Below are positions 8,625 through 14,761 of a DNA stretch of 64,000 nt, piece by piece (the stretch's first letter is position 1; the number at the start of each line of letters is the position of its first letter). The stretch lies in NCBI RefSeq assembly GCF_002741015.1, contig NZ_CP016616.1, positions 3,877,501 through 3,941,500 of the forward strand, read 5' to 3'. The notes beneath the pieces are model-generated. The model was not told where the DNA came from. It was given only the letters and a program-made list of their open reading frames with translations, and ran no database searches. A program made the translations under genes and the position numbers. This DNA is from Microvirga ossetica. Its GTDB lineage: Bacteria > Pseudomonadota > Alphaproteobacteria > Rhizobiales > Beijerinckiaceae.

Positions 8625-9173
8625 TCAGGCGACCGCGTGCATCACCGAGAGGGTGACGCGGTCCGGGCCGAGATCCTCCTCCAGATCGGTGAAGTGCAGG
8701 AGCTCGGCGAGCCGGTTGCGGGCGCGGTTGACGCGGCTCTTGATGGTGCCGACCGCGCAGCCGCAGATCTCCGCCGCCTGCTCGTAGGAGAAGCCCGAGG
8801 CGCCCACCAGCAGCAGCGCCTCGCGCTGGTCGTGGGGCAGGCGGGCGAGCGCCCGCTGCAGATCCTCGAAATCGAGATGCGGCAGCTGGTCCGGCTGGAC
8901 CGAGAGGGCGGCGGCGTATTTGCCGTCGGCATCCTCCACCTCGCGGCGGCGCTTGCGGTATTCGGAATGAAACAGGTTGCGCAGGATGGTGAAGAGCCAG
9001 GCCTGCATGTTGGTGCCGGGCTGGAAGCGGTCGATATTGGCGATCGCCCGCATCAGGGTCTCCTGCACGAGGTCGTCGGCCCGGTCGACGTTGTTCGTGA
9101 GGGAGATGGCGAAGGCGCGCAGGTTCGGCGTCGCCTTCAGCATGGAATTGCGCAAATCCAGATCGATACTCAT
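8625..9173 (-). CDS. ecfG: EcfG-type general stress response sigma factor
   Basis: 182 residues with sigma region 2 (DDLVQETLMRAIANIDRF, then QAWLFTILRN) and region 4 (LPHDQREALLLVGASGFSY, then GTIKSRVNRARNRL). A short N-terminus and no C-terminal domain are typical of ECF15/EcfG. Its start codon overlaps the nepR stop (ATGA). EcfG directs RNA polymerase to GGAAC-N16/17-CGTT promoters when PhyR releases it from NepR. One such promoter precedes this operon, implying autoregulation. phyR is not in the window. Confidence 0.93.
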   Translation of the reverse strand: MSIDLDLRNSMLKATPNLRAFAISLTNNVDRADDLVQETLMRAIANIDRFQPGTNMQAWLFTILRNLFHSEYRKRRREVEDADGKYAAALSVQPDQLPHLDFEDLQRALARLPHDQREALLLVGASGFSYEQAAEICGCAVGTIKSRVNRARNRLAELLHFTDLEEDLGPDRVTLSVMHAVA

Positions 9174-9397
9174 GAGGATTGTTGCTCCGGCTTACGCTCG
9201 TCGAGGCGATTGATGATCTCGATGAAACGTTCCGGCACCGGCTGCTCGCCCAGCGCCAGCGCCTCGTAGAACTGGCGCAGCCTTTGCCCGAGCTGGGCCT
9301 GCACGGACCGGCTCAGGGCGGGAGAGGAAGAACGGTGAAGGCCAGGAACGGTTTCGGGATCGTCGATGGGCATGATGTTGGCGTTCTTCTTCTGCAT
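9170..9397 (-). CDS. nepR: NepR anti-sigma factor
   Basis: 75 residues. The helical core SRSVQAQLGQRLRQFYEALALGEQPVPERFIEIINRLD is diagnostic for NepR (about residues 29-67), with flexible ends. It sequesters EcfG until PhyR-P binds it. The start at ATG 9397 has an AGGA site 7 nt upstream; ATG 9415 lacks one. The stop codon overlaps the ecfG start by 4 nt, giving 1:1 coupling of anti-sigma and sigma. Confidence 0.93.
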   Translation of the reverse strand: MQKKNANIMPIDDPETVPGLHRSSSPALSRSVQAQLGQRLRQFYEALALGEQPVPERFIEIINRLDERKPEQQSS

Positions 9398-9475
9398 TGC
9401 GTTGTCCTGGACCATCGAGGGCAGCGACCTCCCGCAGGGGATGCGTTGAGGGCATCTCCCGATCGCCGAGGAGGT

Positions 9476-9500
9476 AACGCCAAGCCGGGGTCTTCGTTCC
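9476..9500 (-). promoter_or_regulatory. EcfG promoter of nepR-ecfG
   Basis: Minus strand GGAAC, 16 nt, CGTT, about 80 bp upstream of the nepR start. It matches the EcfG consensus exactly and fits the known positive autoregulation of nepR-ecfG operons. Confidence 0.85.
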
Positions 9501-9546
9501 GCCCCGGACCTACCCCGCCGGAACCCATCCACAGGCAAAATAGGCG

Positions 9547-9572
9547 GGAACTTTTTCCCTTACGGTCAAGTT
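9547..9572 (+). promoter_or_regulatory. Near-consensus EcfG promoter for the DUF3309 gene
   Basis: Plus strand GGAAC, 17 nt, AGTTT (consensus CGTT), 56 bp before the DUF3309 start. The one mismatch in the -10 makes this a tentative call. Confidence 0.4.
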
Positions 9573-9627
9573 TCCCTCACCGGACGGCCGCACCGAACGC
9601 GGCCGAGTTGGAAGGGAGAAACCCGCG

Positions 9628-9786
9628 ATGGCACTTAGCACCATCCTGCTCATTCTGGTCATTCTGCTGCTCATCGGCGCCGTGCCGGCCTGGCCCCACA
9701 GCCGCGGCTGGGGCTACGGCCCGAGCGGCCTCTTGGGCGTGATCCTGCTCATCCTCATCATCCTGCTGCTGATGGGACGGCTGTAA
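9628..9786 (+). CDS. DUF3309 small membrane protein
   Basis: 52 residues: a hydrophobic N-terminal helix, a short WPHSRGWGYGPSG loop, and a second hydrophobic helix ending MGRL. This two-helix layout with the WGYGPSG loop is the DUF3309 family. A GAAGGGAG ribosome site lies 7-14 nt before the ATG. It is divergent from nepR-ecfG across a region holding one consensus and one near-consensus stress promoter, suggesting membership in the stress regulon. Function unknown. Confidence 0.8.
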   Translation: MALSTILLILVILLLIGAVPAWPHSRGWGYGPSGLLGVILLILIILLLMGRL

Positions 9787-9814
9787 CGGTCTGGCGAGAC
9801 CGCTGGAACGAAAG

Positions 9815-9839
9815 AGGGCGGCCTTGAGCCGCCCTTTTT
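9815..9839 (+). terminator. Intrinsic terminator
   Basis: AGGGCGGC and GCCGCCCT pair around CTTGA and are followed by four more Ts. It marks the right edge of GC-rich host sequence; base composition drops sharply just beyond. Confidence 0.85.
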
Positions 9840-9870
9840 GCACAAATCGAGGCTATGGGAAATCTGCAAC

Positions 9871-10434
9871 CTATTCGTTATTTGCAATTGCTTCCCATGT
9901 TATTGTTCTAAAAATTGCAGCTGTCGCAGAAACAAGCATCATTATCGAATAGATAAACAACAAGAAGACAAAACCTTTAAAGCATTGATACAAAATAAAT
10001 AGTGGATAGTCGATATACCTTAATGCATCCATCTTGGTGAAAATTCTAACCAATGTTGCCCCTAAGCCGCTATATGATATGATTCCAAAAATCAGCGTTA
10101 GTGCCTGAACCATAATAAAATGCATGAACGTCGCTGATAGTTCTTCAGCTGGGGTAAATTTATCGCCTTCTTCTCTCTCAAACATGAATGGACCAATTTT
10201 CCCCTGGAACGACGAAAATAATATAGCAAAAGCTCCAATCGAGAAGCCAAGTAGATTGGGCATTATTTGTACTATCAACTCTTTCCATCGCGATCCATCC
10301 TGCCATACTTGGAGGCAAATGAAGGTTATAATTGTCGATAATTGAAAATAAGGACTGCAAAATACGGCTCTCCAGCCGCCATAAGCGGTGAAATACTCCT
10401 TGATAACGGTCCACGCCCCTTTGTAGTGTTTCAT
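9871..10434 (-). CDS. Multi-pass membrane protein of an AT-rich island
   Basis: 187 residues with about four hydrophobic segments: near STIITFICLQV, LLGFSIGAFAILFSS, FIMVQALTLIFGII and FVFLLFIYSIMMLV. The loops are short, and PFMFEREEGDKFTPAEELS is the main polar loop. I do not recognise the family. It starts only 9 nt after the stop of a DUF4747-like gene on the same strand, so both form an operon. GC content is far below the flanking genes. A membrane effector paired with a soluble partner is a plausible reading, not a proven one. Confidence 0.75.
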   Translation of the reverse strand: MKHYKGAWTVIKEYFTAYGGWRAVFCSPYFQLSTIITFICLQVWQDGSRWKELIVQIMPNLLGFSIGAFAILFSSFQGKIGPFMFEREEGDKFTPAEELSATFMHFIMVQALTLIFGIISYSGLGATLVRIFTKMDALRYIDYPLFILYQCFKGFVFLLFIYSIMMLVSATAAIFRTITWEAIANNE

Positions 10435-10443
10435 ATTCTTGGC

Positions 10444-11013
10444 TCAAAAATTCCTAATCGAGGTTATAAAAGCCTGGTTATTAGATATCACGTCTGGATC
10501 ATACGATACTGTCTCAATCGCGGGGTATGAGCGTGTAGAGCGCGTGACGCTTGCTCCATTCTCATCGCGTCCAGTCGCCGAGACTTCGCCGTTAATCGTA
10601 GCAACTTTGGCAAGTGCAAGCGTATCTTCATCTGGGTCGAATGTTTCTCCAGGCGCCGCTTGTAGCGTTTCAGTTAGAGATGATGCTCGCTGCCTTCTCA
10701 ATCTGTCGCGCATTCTTCGATCTAAATCTTGGTGATCGTCCGGGTTTGGTCGTTGTATGCGAATTGCTAGTTTTTTTAGATCAAGACCAGAAAGTATCTT
10801 ATCAATACTTTCCCGACGTGAAACAAGATTCACATAGACTGGGCCATATTTCTCAAACAGTTCTCTTTGAGTGAGCAGGATTGCAAAAAACCTCTCGACT
10901 TCTGTTGGAGCAATAGACCCGTCAGGTCCTTTGATCTCAAAGAAGAGCTGATGCTTTTGTGAGTCGAAGAAAAAAAGGAAGGGCACGAAATTTGGGCGCA
11001 GGTAGGTAATTAC
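10444..11013 (-). pseudogene. DUF4747-like gene, 3' part (interrupted by IS66-type element)
   Basis: Encodes the C-terminal ~190 residues from VITYLRPNFVPFLFFFD onward. A beta-rich block comes first, then ELFEKYGPVYVNLVSRRESIDKIL, and a disordered charged tail rich in Asp/Arg/Ser. The 5' part lies at 12365-12672. Joining the two parts through a single copy of the 8-bp GTAATTAC duplication gives an uninterrupted frame (..DNLRVITYLRPNF..). The DUF4747 assignment is from recall of family sequence features. As it stands the gene is split and probably inactive, unless the insertion is still mobile. Confidence 0.75.
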
Positions 11014-12364
11014 CCAGGCCCTTGCGCAAAGCGGGTTTCGCTGATTCCCTGTTGTCATGGGCCGCAGCGATCTTGAGCGTCTGAGCAAGGAAGAGCTGAT
11101 CGAGCTGGTGCTGCGACTGCAGCGGCCGCAAAGACCTCACGCACATCCTCCAAGCCGCCCTCGACCGATCGCAAAGAGCAGCGCGAGCGCTCCAAACCGG
11201 GCGGAGCCAAGCCCGGTCACGAAGGCCACAGCCGGATCATCAGCGCCACGCCGGATGAGGTGGTCGAGCACCGTCCTGACCGGTGCTCGTGCTGTTCGGC
11301 TGTCCTGATGGCGGATTGGCCGGCGGAGACGATCAGCATCCACGAGCAGATCGAGCTGCCGGAGGTGGCGCCCCGTGTCACCCAGCATCGGCGCCTGGCG
11401 GTGCGCTGCCGGGCGTGTGGAACCCGGGTCGCCGCGGCCGTGCCGGACGCCGCAAAGGGGACGCCGTTCGGGCCCCGCGTCCATGCCATGGCGACTTATC
11501 TCAAGACCTTCCAGGCTCTGTCCTACGAGCGGCTGCAAAGCGCATTCGCGGATCTGTTCGGGCTCACCGTCAGCCAGGGCGGCCTGATGACCATGCTGCG
11601 CCGGGCGCAGGGCGCCTTCGCGGGCGAGCGCGACAGGGCGGTTGCGGCGTTGCGCCGGGCCCGGGTCACCGCTTCCGATGAGACCGGCGTCCGGATCGAG
11701 GGCTCGAACGCCTCTCATTGGGTGTTTCGCTGTTCGGAGGCGGTGGTCCATTACGCCTCGCCGACCCGGGGCGCCATCGTGGTCCGGACGATGATGGACG
11801 GGCACCGACCCGAGGTCTGGTGCTCCGACCGCTACAGCGCGCAACAGGGCCATGCCGACGCCCACCAGACCTGCCTGGCCCATCTTTCCCGCGACGTCGC
11901 CTCTGCCGATGAGGCGAGCGCGGATGTCCTGCCCTCCCGCCTCCAGCTGTGGCTGCACCGGGCCTTTGCCCTGGCGGAGGAGGTCGGATCCCTTGCCGCC
12001 TCGACCCTCGCTCGCAAGCGCCGGGCCCTGGAGCGAAGTCTGGAGGCGATCCTGGCTGCGCCGACCTCCTGCGATCTGGCCCGTGACATTCAGAGCAAGG
12101 TCCGGCGCGCCCGCGATCAGCTTCTGACCTTCGCCCAGTGGCCCGGACTGGTTGATGCGACCAACAACGCCTGCGAACGCGCGCTCAGACCGGCCGTCGT
12201 TCAGCGCAAGGTGACCAACGGTTATCGGGCCATGTGGGCTGCCAAGGGCGAGGCGGACATTCGAACGGTCGTCGACACGGCTCGTCTCGGTCCGGGAACC
12301 AATGCGTTCAACACAATCCTTCAGACCGTGTCCGTCTGAACCTCAGTGCGAAATAGGGGCGTGG
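11014..12364 (+). mobile_element. IS66-family insertion sequence, 1351 bp
   Basis: Flanked by direct repeats GTAATTAC (11006-11013 and 12365-12372), the 8-bp duplication size typical of IS66. Ends are imperfect inverted repeats beginning CCA(G/C)GCCC. It carries a single transposase gene with a frameshift and no tnpA/tnpB, like the single-ORF IS66 subgroup. It sits inside the DUF4747-like gene, opposite in strand. Its GC content matches the host rather than the AT-rich island, so it arrived after the island did. Confidence 0.88.
11057..12339 (+). pseudogene. IS66-family transposase, frameshifted
   Basis: Frame 1 encodes the N-terminal MGRSDLERLSKEELIELVLRL helix; a different frame then continues with TSRTSSKPPSTDRKEQRERSKPGGAKPGHEGHSR and the rest. 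The break is near 11124-11133, and one missing base explains it. Downstream are the IS66 zinc-binding motif (CSCC..CRAC), DETG, a long catalytic core and the C-terminal NNACERALRP signature holding the catalytic Glu. A GTG at 11260 opens a 359-codon frame that lacks the N-terminal helix. Slippage at CAAAG cannot be excluded. Confidence 0.8.
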
Positions 12365-12672
12365 GTAATTACGCGCAGGTTGTCTGGAATTGATATAGAG
12401 CTTGTGGTTTCATCATCCGCTTGATTTAGAGCTTCAATATCGAACCAAGGGAGATCCGGATCTATTTCGTTATAGCGTGCAAATGTACCGCGTAAGCCAG
12501 TAGCATCCCGAGATATATGATTTAAGATAACGAACTTATGAGCGCTGAGCTTAACTGGTCGCTTTAGGCGAAATGCTGATCTGATGAGTTCGCTATAAGT
12601 AGTTGCGCTTTCGTTTGGATTGGAAATATTTAAGCAACCAACCGTAATCAAACGCGGCCGAGCCATCTCCAT
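12365..12672 (-). pseudogene. DUF4747-like gene, 5' part
   Basis: Encodes the N-terminal ~103 residues, starting MEMARPRLITVGCLNISN, with FVILNHISR, GLRGTFARYNEIDPDLPWFDIE and ISIPDNLR. The NeSATTYSELIRSAF helix and PWFD motif are reminiscent of DUF4747 proteins. An AGGGGG site precedes ATG 12672; ATG 12666 is the alternative. The frame runs into the IS at 12364. See the 3' part at 10444-11013 for the reconstruction. Confidence 0.75.
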
Positions 12673-12783
12673 ATGCCCCCTGTAATACTTGCAGCATTGC
12701 AAAAATTCTTATTTAGCTTTTTGACGCTGCTAGCCGAATTCATGCTATAGTTGTGAGGACTAGAAAATATCGCGCTCAGATTG

Positions 12784-12807
12784 TTGTCAATATGCGAATT
12801 GTGACAA
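12784..12807. promoter_or_regulatory. Candidate operator or promoter region of the AT-rich operon
   Basis: TTGTCA, 12 nt, TGACAA forms an inverted repeat about 110-135 bp upstream of the DUF4747-like start; its minus-strand arm is also a TTGACA-like -35. The stretch 12703-13000 is AT-rich, has no convincing ORF and divides the island operon from the cyclase gene. Confidence 0.3.
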
Positions 12808-13000
12808 CTGCGGTTTAATTAACAATGATCTGACAGTTCCATTTTCAACACTTAGGTTTTGAGTTCGGAACAAACTGACCCGTGCTTGCCACCCTGCGCG
12901 TTTCGCGAGAGATCCTAGCTTAAACCGGCGCATAGATTTATTGACATTCTAGCCCCCACCCAAACCATGTAAACTCCGCAAGGGGGCGCGGAGGAAACCG

Positions 13001-13813
13001 ATGCCTATCTTCCTCGACCGGCATGACCTGAAGGGCCTGAGTGCCGCCGATATCGCCGAGGCGCATCGCCGGGATCTGGAGGTCCAGGGGCAGTATGGGG
13101 TGCGGTTCCTGACCTACTGGTTCGACGACACCCGCGGCACGGCCTTCTGCCTCGTCGATGCGCCCGACATCGAGACCGCCATGCGCGTCCACGACGAGGC
13201 CCATGGGCAGGTCGCCCGCGACGTGATCGAGGTCGATCTCTCCGCCGTCGAGGCCTTTTTGGGGCGCGTCTCCGATCCGGAGCCGGCGGGCTGCTGCTCC
13301 CATGAGCGCGTCGATCCGGCCATGCGCACCATCATGTTCACCGACATCGTCGACTCGACCGCCATGACCGCGCGCCTCGGCGACGTGCGCGCCGTCGAGA
13401 TGGTGCGGGCGCACGACGCCATGGTCCGCCGGGCCCTCAACGGCCGGGGCGGGCGCGAGGTCAAGCATACGGGGGACGGCATCATGGCCTCCTTCGAGGA
13501 GGCCGCTTCAGGGGTCGATTGCGCCCGCGCCATTCAGCAGGCCTTCGAGGCCTTCAACCTCGCAAGCCGCGAGAAGCTGCAGCTGCGCATCGGCCTCGAT
13601 GCCGGCGAGCCCGTCGCCGACCACAACGACCTGTTCGGCGCCACCGTGCAGATGGCCGCCCGCCTGTGCCAGAGCGCCGAGCCCGACACCATCGTCGTCT
13701 CCGCGGCGATCCGCGGCCTCCTGCCCGAACCCTCCCGCCTCACCGGCCTCGGCCGCCGCAGCCTGAAGGGCTTCGCGCAGCCGGTCGACGCCTACGAGGT
13801 GCCGTGGAAGTGA
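13001..13813 (+). CDS. DUF4242 domain fused to class III adenylate/guanylate cyclase
   Basis: 270 residues. Residues 1-90 match the DUF4242 (SCO4226-like, nickel-binding-type) ferredoxin fold: MPIFLDRHDL, then VRFLTYWFDDTRGTAFCLVDAP, then MRVHDEAHG. Residues 108-268 are a class III nucleotide cyclase with FTDIVDST (Asp115 metal ligand), KHTGDGIMASF (Asp159) and FGATVQMAARLC (Arg221). The usual transition-state Asn is Gln217 here. Making cAMP or another cyclic nucleotide in response to a ligand of the first domain is the natural reading. No membrane segments. Start ATG 13001 follows GCGGAGG. Confidence 0.88.
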   Translation: MPIFLDRHDLKGLSAADIAEAHRRDLEVQGQYGVRFLTYWFDDTRGTAFCLVDAPDIETAMRVHDEAHGQVARDVIEVDLSAVEAFLGRVSDPEPAGCCSHERVDPAMRTIMFTDIVDSTAMTARLGDVRAVEMVRAHDAMVRRALNGRGGREVKHTGDGIMASFEEAASGVDCARAIQQAFEAFNLASREKLQLRIGLDAGEPVADHNDLFGATVQMAARLCQSAEPDTIVVSAAIRGLLPEPSRLTGLGRRSLKGFAQPVDAYEVPWK

Positions 13814-14075
13814 GCGCGACGCTCATCGGCGCGTGTCTCGCGTGCGGGAGAGGGAGACCCGCACATGCCATCCCTGCCTCCGCAGCCGACAGGCGAGCGA
13901 CACTGACGACAAGCGAGCGACACTCCCTCTCCCGTGCGGGAGAGGGCCGGGGTGAGGGCAGGCCGGTGCCGGATGAGGCGCTGAGCGGGACGCACCGCAG
14001 GAGAGGGTGGACGCGCTTTGCTTGTGAAAGCCCCACCCCTGCCCCTCTCCCACCCGGGAGAGGGGAATAGCGCCG

Positions 14076-14186
14076 GTGTCATCCCCGGCGGTCCGCAGGA
14101 CCGGGAAGGGGATCCAGTCCCACGCTCTACGCTATGGATTCCCGTTCTCTCCGCTGGCCGCGCCATCTCCGGCCGGGAATGACACT
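14076..14186. repeat. Interspersed palindromic repeat (GTCATCC family)
   Basis: Starts GTGTCATCCCCGG, has CTATGGATTCCC in the middle and ends CCGGGAATGACAC. Related to the elements at 6, 22364, 33880 and 63043. Confidence 0.7.
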
Positions 14187-14338
14187 GACGGTTCGCCTCA
14201 CCCTCTCACGTCATCACCGGCCTTGTGCCGGTGATCTCGATTGTTTGGAGCGCGGCGCTTGTCCGCATCGGGATGGCCGGCACGAGGCCGGCCATGACGT
14301 GGAGGGGGACGGGAGAGGATGCGCGCGGGCAACGTTGT

Positions 14339-14382
14339 GTTCTCACTTTGTTCTTGACGGCGGCCATAAGCTCTGCTATATC
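14339..14382 (+). promoter_or_regulatory. LexA-box overlapped sigma70 promoter
   Basis: GTTC-N7-GTTC at 14339-14353 is the alphaproteobacterial LexA (SOS) box. It abuts a -35 TTGACG (14354-14359), a 17-nt spacer and a -10 TATATC (14377-14382). The second copy at 62839-62882 keeps the same box, a perfect TTGACA and 17-nt spacing, though the spacer sequences differ. Confidence 0.8.
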
Positions 14383-14386
14383 GTGA

Positions 14387-14712
14387 GGGTCTCTTCTTCG
14401 AGGGGCGCGCTCGCGAGGCGTCGCAGTGTGGAAGCAGACCCGGTCTCGCTGGTTCGCCTCGCACGCGGGCCAGGCGAGTGGCCCAGGCTGTGCGCCGCTG
14501 AATAGGGATTGGGTCGAGGCCGCCGCTGACATTGCGGTCACCGCCTCGGGCAGTCGCCGAACCGGCGCCGCCTGTCCGCCGAAACAAACCGGACGCGAAG
14601 CGGCCTCCCGGCTCTTCCATCATCACCATGCATCATCGAGCCGGGCCGCCCTTCGCGCCACCCTCGATCTCACCACAGGCTCGCAGCACATCGCTGCGGG
14701 CCTACAGGTGCT
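14387..14712 (+). ncRNA. Candidate SOS-regulated structured RNA, copy A
   Basis: Begins about 7 nt after the -10. Helices seen: P1 GGGTCT (14387) with AGACCC (14436); P2 CTCGC-TGG (14445) with CCA-G-GCGAG (14470), loop containing CTCGCAC; P3 CGAGGC (14515) with GCCTCG (14543); a long stem GCGAAG..CCCGGCTC with GAGCCGGG..CTTCGC; and terminal P4 with CACC/GGTG, GGCTC/GGGCC and GCAGC/GCTGC. The second copy keeps these helices with different bases. No U-tract is visible, so the 3' end is a guess. Frames through this region are open in both copies, but substitutions track pairing at least as well as codons. Confidence 0.7.
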
Positions 14713-14761
14713 GGCCTTCGCACAGGAAAGGAAAATGGCTCCTGGGATTCGAGCGGGCGTG

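Larger units (their letters stand above)
13901..14715. repeat. Large inverted repeat, copy A (~810 bp)
   Basis: The whole segment is repeated in reverse orientation at 62500-63321. Near-identity is highest between about 13930 and 14200. It is a composite: C-rich/G-rich hairpins, a GTCATCCCC-type palindrome at 14076, a two-hairpin CGTCATCACCGGC unit at about 14208-14301, then a LexA-controlled promoter and structured RNA. It fills the gap between the cyclase gene and the autotransporter gene. Confidence 0.85.

Noticed and set aside
13830..14060. Alternating C-rich/G-rich blocks as an origin or attachment site
   Set aside because: They belong to dispersed hairpin repeats seen at several intergenic sites; no DnaA boxes, integrase or tRNA are nearby.
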